A stretch of DNA of 64,000 nucleotides from Sulfurovum sp. TSL1 (lineage in GTDB: Bacteria; Campylobacterota; Campylobacteria; Campylobacterales; Sulfurovaceae), in assembly GCF_019972135.1 (NCBI RefSeq), contig NZ_BPFI01000001.1, positions 169,106 to 233,105 on the forward strand, written 5' to 3'. Of the stretch, positions 8,673-17,937 are shown piece by piece; the first letter of the stretch is position 1; every line of letters starts with the position of its first letter. The position numbers were made by a program, and so were the translations under genes. Below the pieces are notes generated by a model that ran no database searches, was not told the DNA's origin, and worked only from the letters and a program-made list of their open reading frames with translations.

Positions 8673-8852
8673 ATGCATCATTTTGTAGTACGTTTTTTGA
8701 AGTTCATAGTGTTGATAGGTATGGTTGGAAGTGTCATGTACGCGAAAGAAGCAGTTGTACCTGAAGCATTTGTCAAAAGTGCTGCAGATTTGATAGAAAA
8801 GAGCTGTAATAACCGATTTAGATGTACAATCGTGAAGATTACATTCCTTTGA
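8673..8852 (+). CDS. Small exported protein (59 aa)
   Basis: ATG at 8673 follows AAAAGGA (8661-8667) at good spacing. The N-terminus MHHFVVRFLKF then a hydrophobic core and MYAKEA looks like a type I signal peptide cut after Ala24. The remaining 35 residues include two cysteines (KSCNNRFRC), possibly a disulfide. I recognise no family. The abrupt hydrophobic end ITFL leaves open that it is a truncated gene. Confidence 0.5.
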   Translation: MHHFVVRFLKFIVLIGMVGSVMYAKEAVVPEAFVKSAADLIEKSCNNRFRCTIVKITFL

Positions 8853-8916
8853 ATCAATCTTCACTTTCCACTTCTTTGAAATAAAAGATTTTGAGCGATC
8901 TAGAGCGTTTTAACAG

Positions 8917-9357
8917 CTAGTCCTCATCATCTTCTTCTTCACCAAATGTTGCTACAAGGCCTTTCATGAATTCTTTTGTTTCACTCTCTGATAATTTGGC
9001 ATCAGGATGAGCAATCACATAGAACCAAGGTGGCATTTCACCTTTTTCAAACGTTTCTTTAGCTTCATTCCCCTCATTCTTTTTTTGGACACCCCACATG
9101 GAGACATTAAAGTGTTCCCGTCCTTCTTCTACATCATATTGGTTTAACCAAGATATCGGAGCGATATTGCTGTACCAAGGCCATTTTGTTTCATGACTAT
9201 GACAATCAGCGCAAGCACGAACAAACAACTCTTTTGTTTTGGGACTGTCCCATACAGGCTCCGCAACTACCGGTGGATTAGAATGGTCTTTACCGTAGGG
9301 TATAAATTGTATGGCTATTGCTACTAGTATAACAATGCCCAAGATTTTATATTTCAT
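8917..9357 (-). CDS. Haem-binding domain protein, membrane-anchored, CxxCH
   Basis: 146 residues. An N-terminal membrane anchor ([17 protein letters not shown]) is followed by a periplasmic domain with [20 protein letters not shown], the covalent haem site CxxCH of the Haem_bd family. The tail is acidic (EEEDDED). The start is the second ATG (9357), since AGGAG sits six bases before it and directly abuts the first. Role inferred: periplasmic electron carrier or haem sensor. Confidence 0.85.
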   Translation of the reverse strand: MKYKILGIVILVAIAIQFIPYGKDHSNPPVVAEPVWDSPKTKELFVRACADCHSHETKWPWYSNIAPISWLNQYDVEEGREHFNVSMWGVQKKNEGNEAKETFEKGEMPPWFYVIAHPDAKLSESETKEFMKGLVATFGEEEDDED

Positions 9358-9458
9358 ATGCATCTCCTAGTTATGAAAGGAAGAAAATACCCTTCTTCTG
9401 TATTTAAAGTATATCATAACCTACAATGCTTTTTCAAGAATTCCTTTTAGCATTACCT

Positions 9459-10496
9459 TTATCCTACTAGAGAAAGGGTGATAAGCCCTCCGAAATACAG
9501 GACAAGTAAAACCACACTTTCCAAACCGATGTTCCCTGGGCCGTGGCGTTCTCGATATATCAGTCCCATAAGCAATACACCGGTCATTAGCATTGAGTTG
9601 GCAAGCCAGAACTGCTCAGCACTTGAGATATCAGCATAGATCGGTCCTTCCCGGTAAGCGATATCGGATGCGGCAATAAAAAGTGTGTCAAATGCATTGC
9701 CGCCGATAATGTCTCCCACTGCCAGGTTTAGGGCACCCATACGTACTGCTGTAATGGCGACTACGAGTTCAGGAATAGATGTCGAGACAGCTGTAAATAT
9801 ACCACCGACGATTCCATGAGGCAGACCTGCCTTTTCTCCAAGAGGTATAGCCAGCTGCGCAAGTGACCAACCTGCCAAAGCAACGATTGTTCCGTAGATC
9901 GTAAAGCGTATCCAGAGTTCTTGAAGGTATCGGCCATGACGACGACCTTGGTCTTCTGATTCTGATGAAGTATCTTTTGTCTTTCTTGGAAGCCACATCG
10001 GGGTTTCGTGTGTACGAGCCAGAAGATGTACCCCAAATATGTATATGATGATCAGAACAATGGTAGCCGGATGCACACCGAAGATACTGATCGTGGGGAC
10101 TGATAGCGCTAATGCATGTATGGCCAACAGTGTAAGAAGGAAGGCGGACATAAAGAGATTTTCGGCTGATGCAGCTGCATGTTCAAGGTTTGCACGTCTA
10201 TATGTTATGTCTGCCAGAGCAAGAAATGCAGTTTGCGCAGCAATGCCTCCCAATCCATTACTCACTGCCAGCTCTGCATAGCCTGAAGCCGCAGCGGAGA
10301 CAGAGGTTGTAATACCTGACAAGGATGTGGATGCACCAATAAAGACTGCACCCATCAGTACTTCACCCAGGCCGGTGCTTTGAGCAAGATCACGGGCTGT
10401 TTTGGTCATCTTGATACCGAACCATCCGATAATGAGTGTAACGATTATAAAGGCGGAAACGATCCATGGCAACGGCCAACTACCAAAATCTGTCAA
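9459..10496 (-). CDS. Sodium/calcium exchanger family (CaCA) antiporter
   Basis: 345 residues with about ten transmembrane helices in two inverted halves joined by a hydrophilic loop (residues about 160-190). The second alpha repeat is canonical: STSIPELVVAITAVRMGALNLAVGDIIGGNAFDTLF. The first is altered: GASTSLSGITTSVSAAASGYAELAVSN lacks the usual Pro-Glu. A Ca2+ or other cation/H+ or Na+ exchange role is inferred. The start is TTG at 10496, five bases after AGGAGA. Confidence 0.82.
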   Translation of the reverse strand: MTDFGSWPLPWIVSAFIIVTLIIGWFGIKMTKTARDLAQSTGLGEVLMGAVFIGASTSLSGITTSVSAAASGYAELAVSNGLGGIAAQTAFLALADITYRRANLEHAAASAENLFMSAFLLTLLAIHALALSVPTISIFGVHPATIVLIIIYIFGVHLLARTHETPMWLPRKTKDTSSESEDQGRRHGRYLQELWIRFTIYGTIVALAGWSLAQLAIPLGEKAGLPHGIVGGIFTAVSTSIPELVVAITAVRMGALNLAVGDIIGGNAFDTLFIAASDIAYREGPIYADISSAEQFWLANSMLMTGVLLMGLIYRERHGPGNIGLESVVLLVLYFGGLITLSLVG

Positions 10497-10560
10497 CTTA
10501 TTCTCCTGCGATAATGTGAGATATTCTCTTTAGGTATGAAGATGAATCATCACAAGAGAT

Positions 10561-11016
10561 CTATTCTTTAGTCTCTTTGATCACTTCAAATGCATCGATA
10601 GGCTCTTCAAATGCGATGAAGAGGACACATGGCTCCTCACCTTTTTCACAATAGGCAGTATGTGGACGTTTGGACGGACCATAGGCATACATCCCTTTTG
10701 TAAGCAGTTCACTCTCCTGATTGTCATAGGTCACCGTCATCTTCCCCGCTACCAGTATCATCCGTTCTGCTGAAGTATGCCAATGATGCGGGATAGCATA
10801 ATCCGCGGGGACTTTAAAGAAAATATCCAGGTTCTCTTTGGCAGGATCGCCATGAAGTACTGCAATCTGGCATGCTTCACCGAGAAATGCAGGACAGGGG
10901 CCCCACTCAAGGGATTTATCATTATATGAAAAGGCAAGTGCTTTATCACTTTCTACTACTTCACTGATACACAGTGATGACAAAACAGACAAACCTAACA
11001 GTATTTTTCCCAACAT
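10561..11016 (-). CDS. Exported cupin-domain protein
   Basis: 151 residues from the ATG at 11016, chosen because GGAGAG lies just upstream. A signal peptide (MLGKILLGLSVLSSLCISEVV) leads to a single cupin barrel with HHWHTSAERMILVAGKMTVTY and GPSKRPHTAYCEKGEEPCVLF; His residues in HHWH, Glu in SAER and His in RPH form the likely metal site. Periplasmic location is unusual for a cupin. The substrate is unknown. It lies between the antiporter and the aldehyde dehydrogenase on the same strand. Confidence 0.78.
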   Translation of the reverse strand: MLGKILLGLSVLSSLCISEVVESDKALAFSYNDKSLEWGPCPAFLGEACQIAVLHGDPAKENLDIFFKVPADYAIPHHWHTSAERMILVAGKMTVTYDNQESELLTKGMYAYGPSKRPHTAYCEKGEEPCVLFIAFEEPIDAFEVIKETKE

Positions 11017-11091
11017 GATAACTCTCCATTTATTTCTATGATTCACAGTACACAATCTACACATAATTTGTAGGTAAAAGTAAAATTGAAC

Positions 11092-12483
11092 TTATAAAAC
11101 TGAAGATTTTATTACCATCAATTTCTCCTTACTCATCTCTTCCATGGAATAAGAGATGCCACCCCGTCCCAAACCTGATGCTTTAGCCCCGCCAAACGGC
11201 ATCCAGTCAACCCTGAATGCCGTATGGTCATTTACCATCACCGTAGTGCCGTTGAGACGCTTAACCGCCAGCAAGGCTGTGTCAATATTTTTAGTAAATA
11301 CTGCCGCTTGAAAAGAGTACTCAAGGCTATTGGCGTCTTTAAAAGCATCTTCAATATCACTATAGGGGTAAATACAGACAACCGGACCAAAAATCTCTGA
11401 GGTACTTACCTTGGCATCCTGCGGCGGATCTAAAAGTACTGTGGGTTCAAAACAGCTTTCAGAAATACGTTGACCTCCGCAAAGTACTTTTGCTCCTCCC
11501 GAAATCGCCTCATTGACCCAAGACTCTATTCGGTTGACTTCTTGGTGTGAAATAAGTGGCCCCACCTCTGTTTTGGGATCCAGAGGATCACCCACAATCA
11601 GCTTTTGCGCTGCCTGTGCTAATTTGAAACCCACTTCATCACAAATATCTTCATGCACATAGATACGTTGCACGGAGACACAGACTTGGCCTGCATGATA
11701 AAATCCACCTTTGGCCAAAGCGGGGATCAATGCTTCCATATCGGCATCGGCTTCAACGATAACAGGTGCGACACCTCCATGTTCAAGGCCCACACGGGTA
11801 CCTGGAGAGACTTTTGAGTTCAGGTACCATCCAACAGCACCTGAACCAATAAAGGTCAAATAGTCTATTTTGGGGCTTGTAGCGAGATACTGCGCTGCTT
11901 CTCTGGGACAGATCACTACTTGACACCACGCTTCAGGCAATCCTGCTTCATATAAAATTTTGACAAAATTAATGGCGGACATAGGTGTAGACTCTGAAGG
12001 CTTAATTATTACAGGCGATCCCACTGCTATAGCCGGAACGGTTTGATGTACAGCAAGATTTAAAGGATGGTTAAATGCTGAAATTGCGGCAACCACGCCA
12101 ATAGGCTCTTTCATAGTATAGGCCATACGATTCACAGAACTTTCTGTATGACCCATGGCTATCTCTTTCCCCTCAAAAACACCCATATGTTCAATAGCAA
12201 GCTTTACACCATTGATGGCACGTTCTACTTCAACTTTTGAATCCATATAGGGTTTACCGCCTTCACTGGCTGCGATAAGAGTGAGTTCCTCTATACGGCT
12301 GCGCATGATCTCAACCGTTTTCTCTAAAATAGCGATACGTTCATATTTAGGCAACCACATCTCCTGGCTTTCATACACTTTTCTGGCACGATCCAAAGCC
12401 AGGTCAATATCTTGCTCATTTGAAAGGGGTATCTCATCCAATACCTTTCCGTTAAATGGTGACTTTACTTTAATGCTGTTCAT
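11092..12483 (-). CDS. NAD(P)-dependent aldehyde dehydrogenase
   Basis: 463 residues. Asn139 (FNHP), general base Glu234 (GLEHGG) and catalytic Cys268 (GQVCVS) are all present, and the C-terminal FGGAKASGLGRGG is intact. The closest style is the lactaldehyde/phosphonoacetaldehyde-type branch, oxidising a small aldehyde to the acid. The ATG at 12483 follows AGGAG; an upstream GTG falls inside that SD. The gene for a ThDP enzyme lies 44 bases upstream on the same strand, so the two may act in sequence. Confidence 0.87.
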   Translation of the reverse strand: MNSIKVKSPFNGKVLDEIPLSNEQDIDLALDRARKVYESQEMWLPKYERIAILEKTVEIMRSRIEELTLIAASEGGKPYMDSKVEVERAINGVKLAIEHMGVFEGKEIAMGHTESSVNRMAYTMKEPIGVVAAISAFNHPLNLAVHQTVPAIAVGSPVIIKPSESTPMSAINFVKILYEAGLPEAWCQVVICPREAAQYLATSPKIDYLTFIGSGAVGWYLNSKVSPGTRVGLEHGGVAPVIVEADADMEALIPALAKGGFYHAGQVCVSVQRIYVHEDICDEVGFKLAQAAQKLIVGDPLDPKTEVGPLISHQEVNRIESWVNEAISGGAKVLCGGQRISESCFEPTVLLDPPQDAKVSTSEIFGPVVCIYPYSDIEDAFKDANSLEYSFQAAVFTKNIDTALLAVKRLNGTTVMVNDHTAFRVDWMPFGGAKASGLGRGGISYSMEEMSKEKLMVIKSSVL

Positions 12484-12527
12484 ACTACCCACTCCTAAAA
12501 TTATTGATCTATTCTATGGTTTACGGC

Positions 12528-14168
12528 TTATGCCAAACACGTTTTATTTTTGAGTAACTCATTTAAAATGGCATGGTTTAAACTATAGTCTACTGCCAGA
12601 TCGATCAGATGTACACCTTTACGGTCGATCACCTCATTTAAAATGGAACCGAATTCATCGCAGGAGGCCGGTCTATAGCCCATGGCACCATAGGCTTTGG
12701 CATATTGGACAAAGTCCGGGTTTTTGAAATCCAATCCAAAATGATCAAATCCCATCCCTTCCTGTTTCCATTTGATCATACCGTAGGCACTGTCATTTAA
12801 AATGATGATGACAAGATCTAACTTCAGCCGTACTGCAGTTTCCAACTCCTGGGAATTCATCATAAAACCACCGTCTCCACACACAGAGATCACTTTTTTA
12901 TCGGGATGAACGATCTTGGCAGCCATCGCAGAAGCCAGACCTGCACCCATAGTGGCCAATGCATTATCGAGTAAAAGTGTATGCGGTAAAAAACATTTAT
13001 AATTACGTGCGAACCATATCTTGTAGATACCGTTGTCCAACGTCAAAATGCCATCTTTGGGGAGGACATCCCTAATGTCTTTGAGCGCTCTTTGCGGTAA
13101 GATCGGAAATCTTTCATCTTTGAAATATTTGACAATATGTGTCTGTGATTCTTCTTTGATGCGCATAAAGTATGTAAAATCCCAATGTGCCTGCTTTTGC
13201 GCAAGTTCTGTCAAAGCATTTAAATTACAAGCCACATCTCCGGTCACATCAAGCTGAGGGAAGTAGGTATCATCCACATTGGAAGGAGAAAAATTGATAT
13301 GGATGACCTTTGTACCTCCCTCTTTCATAAAAAATGGCGGTTTTTCGACGATATCATGTCCTACATTGATGATCAGGTCCGCCCTGTCTATCGCACAATG
13401 GAGATAATCGGTATCAGAGAGTGCTGCGGTTCCAAGGTATAAAGGATGGAACTCACTCACCACGCCTTTTCCCATTTGGGTCATAAAAAACGGTATACCG
13501 AGTTTGTCTATAAAATCTTTCATCGCAGAACCGATGCACCTTCGATTTGCTCCGGCTCCAATGAGGACCAGCGGCATTTTTGCCTCGTATAACATCTTTA
13601 AGGCATTTTGTAGACTTTCTTTTCTGGCAACCGGATAATAGGTTTTACGGACAGGGAACAGTTGCTCATCCACTTCTTCTCTTGCAATATCTTCAGGCAG
13701 TTCAATATGTACGGCACCGGGTCTCTCCTGTGAAGCCAGTTTAAAACTTTGACGTACCACGGCAGCTATGTTGTTACCATTGACCACTTGTTTTGTATAT
13801 TTTGTAATGGGTTCCATCATGTGCACCACATCGATGATCTGAAAACGCCCCTGTTTGCTTTTTTTGATCGGTTTCTGACCCGTGATCATCAGCATGGGGA
13901 TACCTCCCAGGTTGGCATATGCTGCCGGTGTCACAAGATTGGTCGCACCGGGTCCCAAAGTAGCCAAACATACACCGACTTTCCCCGTTAATCTTCCATA
14001 GGTTGCAGCCATAAAGCCTGCGCCCTGTTCATGACGGGTCAAAATAAATTGAATACTGGAGTTCTGCAAGGAGTTTAAAAGGTCCAAGTTTTCCTCACCG
14101 GGAATTCCGAATATATATTCAACACCTTCATTTTCCAATGCTTTTATAAATAGGTCTGATGCTTTCAT
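12528..14168 (-). CDS. ThDP-dependent enzyme, acetolactate synthase large-subunit type
   Basis: 546 residues with the three ThDP-enzyme domains. Glu47 (TRHEQGAGFMA) activates the cofactor and GDGG (431-434) to Asn458 is the Mg-ThDP motif. There is no ACT-domain small subunit next to it, so a catabolic acetolactate synthase or 2-oxoacid decarboxylase fits better than the biosynthetic IlvB. With the adjacent aldehyde dehydrogenase, decarboxylation of a 2-oxoacid followed by aldehyde oxidation is possible. SD AAGGA precedes the ATG. Confidence 0.82.
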   Translation of the reverse strand: MKASDLFIKALENEGVEYIFGIPGEENLDLLNSLQNSSIQFILTRHEQGAGFMAATYGRLTGKVGVCLATLGPGATNLVTPAAYANLGGIPMLMITGQKPIKKSKQGRFQIIDVVHMMEPITKYTKQVVNGNNIAAVVRQSFKLASQERPGAVHIELPEDIAREEVDEQLFPVRKTYYPVARKESLQNALKMLYEAKMPLVLIGAGANRRCIGSAMKDFIDKLGIPFFMTQMGKGVVSEFHPLYLGTAALSDTDYLHCAIDRADLIINVGHDIVEKPPFFMKEGGTKVIHINFSPSNVDDTYFPQLDVTGDVACNLNALTELAQKQAHWDFTYFMRIKEESQTHIVKYFKDERFPILPQRALKDIRDVLPKDGILTLDNGIYKIWFARNYKCFLPHTLLLDNALATMGAGLASAMAAKIVHPDKKVISVCGDGGFMMNSQELETAVRLKLDLVIIILNDSAYGMIKWKQEGMGFDHFGLDFKNPDFVQYAKAYGAMGYRPASCDEFGSILNEVIDRKGVHLIDLAVDYSLNHAILNELLKNKTCLA

Positions 14169-14409
14169 TACGTATGATCCTTGCCACTTTCATCAAAGAT
14201 TTTTTATTTTCTCTTTTCTCATTATGAAAGATTCTATTTGGAATAGTATAAAACGAATGTGTGTATTAGGTGTGGACTATAGATTATTCTCCCTATGTAA
14301 ATAGCAGGTTAAACTTGAAATAAAATCTTTTTTTAGCGTGTTAGGGGTGCGTTTAGAAGCTTATCTATGCAATAATTAGTATGAATTTTATGAAAGAAAG
14401 CAGGGTATT

Positions 14410-15513
14410 GTGTTTAAGAGGATCTTTTTAAAACATATGCAAGAGATTGGCGGTGAAACCGAAGAGATAGGCCGTTTCTTTGACATACTGAAACAGCTGA
14501 TACGTACCCCTTCTGTGGTAGGTGCGGAACACTCTTTTTTTCTTTACCTGAAAAGAGAACTGGAAGAGAGAGGGATCACTGCTACGCTTTATGAAGGCTT
14601 ACTTGTGGCAGAAGGCTCTGAACCTGATGCGGGTATGATCTCTGCACATATTGACCGTCATGGTCTTATCTGTACCGGTCCCAATGAATTCCAGTATGCT
14701 GCGTTCACAGCACAGAACAGAGGGGATCTGACAGGGGACTCTGTGGCTGAAAAAACCTATAAAGACATCATGGGACGTTTTATGAACCAGCGTGTACAAG
14801 CCTATGATCCATGGTCCGGGGCCTACCTCGGTCTGGGAGAGATAGACAGTGCCTATATGTGCGAACGCAGATTGAACCTTCTTTTCAAGGTCAAAGGGCT
14901 GGAACATTTGAATGCCGGTACACCTGTAGCCTATGTGGATACACTGACCTATGAGGATGGGTATCTCTCTGCACAACTGGATAACGTACTGAGTGCTGCG
15001 ATCATTGTTTTTTTATATGAGAGGGGATACCAGGGACGCGCTTTTTTTACGGCCCAAGAAGAGGTAGGAAAAAGCTGGCGCTATTTACTTGAGTGGTTCA
15101 GAGGACATGATCTCTCAACCGATTCTTTACTGGTACTTGATACCAGTCCCTATCCGGGGAGGGTCGCTGCTGAAGCACAGCACATCGTGTTGAGGAACAA
15201 AGATGCGAATGCCACCTTTGTCTCACCATTGACCAAGCAGATTGAATCCATTTGTGATGAATTCTCGATAAAATACGGATACAAAGATGCCTTTATAGAG
15301 GAGCTTAACAGAGAGTTCCTCTCTCAAGGGAAGCCCCTTTATTCTCTGGGAAGTACGGAGATGGGACGCTTGGCAAAAGCGAGTGACGGCTCCATACAGG
15401 GAACCACATTTCAGCTTCCTACGACGGGGTATCATACGACGGCAGAAACAGTTTCTCTGGAATCCATTGAGAAGGCACTGAAAATATTGCAAACACTTTA
15501 TTTGAAAGTATAA
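14410..15513 (+). CDS. M42-family (glutamyl) aminopeptidase-like metallopeptidase
   Basis: 367 residues. Metal and catalytic residues of the M42 fold are visible: His80 and Asp82 (ISAHIDRHG), Asp191 (QLDNVLSAA), Glu217-Glu218 (AQEEVG), Asp in LVLDTSPYPG and a late His in TTGYHTTAE. Family enzymes are dinuclear Zn/Co aminopeptidases, some specific for Glu/Asp. The start is GTG at 14410 after GCAGGG; an ATG at 14437 is an alternative. It lies 15 bases upstream of the retropepsin/RimK/deacylase genes, suggesting removal or recycling of glutamyl groups. Confidence 0.8.
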   Translation: MFKRIFLKHMQEIGGETEEIGRFFDILKQLIRTPSVVGAEHSFFLYLKRELEERGITATLYEGLLVAEGSEPDAGMISAHIDRHGLICTGPNEFQYAAFTAQNRGDLTGDSVAEKTYKDIMGRFMNQRVQAYDPWSGAYLGLGEIDSAYMCERRLNLLFKVKGLEHLNAGTPVAYVDTLTYEDGYLSAQLDNVLSAAIIVFLYERGYQGRAFFTAQEEVGKSWRYLLEWFRGHDLSTDSLLVLDTSPYPGRVAAEAQHIVLRNKDANATFVSPLTKQIESICDEFSIKYGYKDAFIEELNREFLSQGKPLYSLGSTEMGRLAKASDGSIQGTTFQLPTTGYHTTAETVSLESIEKALKILQTLYLKV

Positions 15514-15528
15514 AGAAAAGGAAAGAAG

Positions 15529-15939
15529 ATGGAAGTAATAGGATATATAGAAAGAGTGGATCTTCCCGGACTGGAACTTTTTGCTTTGGATGCCAAGATC
15601 GATACAGGCGCGGACTCTTGTTCTATGCACTGTGACGACATTGAAGTAGAGGGTGAGAAAGTTATTTTTACCCTGCATGATGAAGTGCATCCTGCCTATC
15701 ATGGTAAAAGGCTTACGCTGCCCATATCTAAGATCAAAAATGTGAAAAGTTCCAATGGCAGCATTGAAGAGAGAGTATTCGTCAAATCAATGTTGAAATT
15801 AGGTTGTAAAACATATGAAGCAGAGATCTCACTCACCAATCGAGAAAATATGAAGTATCCTATGCTTATAGGAAGACGTTTCCTATCACATCACTATTTG
15901 ATAGATGTTTCTCATAAATATATTACAAAGGAAAAATAA
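15529..15939 (+). CDS. RimB-like retropepsin-fold protease ('ATP-dependent zinc protease' family)
   Basis: 136 residues. The active-site-like [13 protein letters not shown] resembles the DTG of retropepsins and the C-terminal half has [18 protein letters not shown], both hallmarks of the family found beside RimK. In Pseudomonas the related RimB is a protease that removes RimK-added glutamate from ribosomal protein S6. AAGGAAAGAAG lies before the ATG. The stop overlaps the rimK start by one base. Confidence 0.87.
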   Translation: MEVIGYIERVDLPGLELFALDAKIDTGADSCSMHCDDIEVEGEKVIFTLHDEVHPAYHGKRLTLPISKIKNVKSSNGSIEERVFVKSMLKLGCKTYEAEISLTNRENMKYPMLIGRRFLSHHYLIDVSHKYITKEK

Positions 15940-16865
15940 TGACCGTTTACATACTTTCTAGAAATACAACACTCTATTCAACACAAAGATTGATAGAGGC
16001 AGCTGAGGCAAAAGGATGGAATGTACGTGTCATAGATTATCTGATGTGTACGATCGAGATCGTGAAGGGAGAATTGTTAGTGGTTTACGATGGTGAACTA
16101 CTGCCGGTACCTGATGCGATCATCCCTCGTATTGGTGCAAGCCGTACCTTTTACGGAACAGCAATGGTACGTCACTTTGAAATGATGGGAGCCTTCAGTG
16201 TCGCAGGAAACCTTGCGATCGCAAGATCCAGAGACAAACTGAGAAGTCTTCAGGTTTTATCTATTCATGATGTGGATATGCCAAAAACGGTGTTCGCATC
16301 CAATAAAGCCAACGCCAAAGATGTGATCAAACTCATCGGAGGGACACCGTTGGTGCTTAAGATCCTTGAAGGAACACAAGGAGTCGGTGTAGTACTTGCG
16401 GAGACACAAAAAGCAGCACAATCGGTCTTGGATGCTTTTTATGGCATGGACGTCAGTCTTTTGGTTCAGGAGTTTATCAAAGAGGCTGGTGGTGCCGATA
16501 TCCGTGCATTCGTCATCAACGGCCAAGTGGTCGGTGCAATGAAACGCCAAGGGGCAGAAGGTGATTTCCGCTCTAACCTTCATCAGGGGGGCAGTGCTTC
16601 CGCACATAAACTGAGCCGTAAGGAAAAATCTACGGCCATCGCTGCTGCCAAGGCAATGGGACTGGGTGTGTGCGGTGTAGATATGATCCCTTCAGATCGT
16701 GGTCCACTGGTGATGGAGGTGAACTCATCTCCTGGACTTGAAGGTATTGAGAAAGCGACCAATGCAAATATCGCAGGGAAGATCATGGATTATATTGAAG
16801 CCAGCCTCAAACCTACGGATAATAAAAAACCACCTCGTCGCAGGAAAGACAATATTGGGGCATAA
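15939..16865 (+). CDS. rimK: RimK-type ATP-grasp glutamate ligase
   Basis: 308 residues. The N-terminal domain reads [18 protein letters not shown]. The ATP-grasp core has [17 protein letters not shown], an [15 protein letters not shown]-like loop ([16 protein letters not shown]) and metal ligands in [14 protein letters not shown], the RimK signature. E. coli RimK adds glutamates to the C-terminus of ribosomal protein S6 and makes poly-Glu in vitro. The C-terminal tail here is Lys/Arg/Pro-rich. It abuts the deacylase gene without a gap. Confidence 0.9.
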   Translation: MTVYILSRNTTLYSTQRLIEAAEAKGWNVRVIDYLMCTIEIVKGELLVVYDGELLPVPDAIIPRIGASRTFYGTAMVRHFEMMGAFSVAGNLAIARSRDKLRSLQVLSIHDVDMPKTVFASNKANAKDVIKLIGGTPLVLKILEGTQGVGVVLAETQKAAQSVLDAFYGMDVSLLVQEFIKEAGGADIRAFVINGQVVGAMKRQGAEGDFRSNLHQGGSASAHKLSRKEKSTAIAAAKAMGLGVCGVDMIPSDRGPLVMEVNSSPGLEGIEKATNANIAGKIMDYIEASLKPTDNKKPPRRRKDNIGA

Positions 16866-17906
16866 ATGAGACACAATCCTTTTATCTTGGGCGGTGAGGA
16901 GATACCCAGAGGCACACAAAGACGTGTAGAGATAGAGTTGCCAAGTTTTTACGGTACACCTACGTCTCTTACGGCCTATGTGATACGTGGCAAAAAAGCG
17001 GGTCCTACGGTTTTCATCAGTGCAGCGATCCATGGAGACGAACTCAATGGTATAGAGATCATTCGTCGTCTTCGTCAGCTGCATCTGCTCACGAAACTCA
17101 AAGGTACATTGATACTCGTGCCTATCGTGAACATTTACGGCGCTATCAACCTTTCGAGGTATTTGCCTGACAGACGTGACCTGAACAGAAGTTTCCCGGG
17201 TCATTCCACGGGAGCACTTGCCTCACGTCTGGCAAAGACCTTTTTTGATGAGATCGTATCCAAATGCGATCTGGGGATCGACCTGCATACGGCGAGTATC
17301 CATAAGGACAATCTTCCCCAGGTGCGTACCAATATCAACAATGAACATACGTTGAGCCTTGCCTATGCATTCGAAGCACCGGTGATACTGCATTCGGAGT
17401 TAAGGGACGGATCTTTGCGTGCTGTGGCACAAGACAGAGGGATACCTATACTGCTGTATGAGGCAGGAGAAGCATTGAGACTGGATGAAAAGTCGATAAA
17501 GATCGGTGTCAAAGGCATTATTAATGTACTCAGAGCCAACGAGATGTTACCGGTGCGAGTCAAAAAAAGCAGTCGTATCAAGCCTGTCCTGACAAAAAAC
17601 AGCAAATGGATACGTGCGCACGAAAGTGGTATGATACAAACCATGAAACAATTAGGTACTGTAGTGGAAGAGGGTGATATCATTGCACGTATTCATTCAC
17701 TGTTTGATGATCAAAGCTATGAAGTGACAGCACCTTTTGATGGTATTATCATAGGGAAAACTCAAATTCCTCTTATTCATGAGGGAGATGCAGCTTTTCA
17801 TATCGCAGCACTGAAAGATATTCAAATCGCTGAAGAGCGCATGGAGCCTTTCCATCAGGATGAGACACTGATGGAAATTCCAATAGTAGATGAGAGGATC
17901 GTATAA
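16866..17906 (+). CDS. Succinylglutamate desuccinylase/aspartoacylase family deacylase
   Basis: 346 residues. Zn ligands His56 and Glu59 (AAIHGDELNG) and His141 (IDLHTAS) match the AspA/AstE carboxypeptidase fold, and a C-terminal beta-barrel lobe carries GTVVEEGDIIARIHSLFDD. Such enzymes cleave N-acyl amino acids. No astABD genes are nearby, so arginine succinyl catabolism is unlikely; its place after rimK instead suggests action on a RimK product. The start follows the rimK stop directly. Confidence 0.86.
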   Translation: MRHNPFILGGEEIPRGTQRRVEIELPSFYGTPTSLTAYVIRGKKAGPTVFISAAIHGDELNGIEIIRRLRQLHLLTKLKGTLILVPIVNIYGAINLSRYLPDRRDLNRSFPGHSTGALASRLAKTFFDEIVSKCDLGIDLHTASIHKDNLPQVRTNINNEHTLSLAYAFEAPVILHSELRDGSLRAVAQDRGIPILLYEAGEALRLDEKSIKIGVKGIINVLRANEMLPVRVKKSSRIKPVLTKNSKWIRAHESGMIQTMKQLGTVVEEGDIIARIHSLFDDQSYEVTAPFDGIIIGKTQIPLIHEGDAAFHIAALKDIQIAEERMEPFHQDETLMEIPIVDERIV

Positions 17907-17937
17907 AAATGACTATATTGAGACTTAGGAATGTGAG

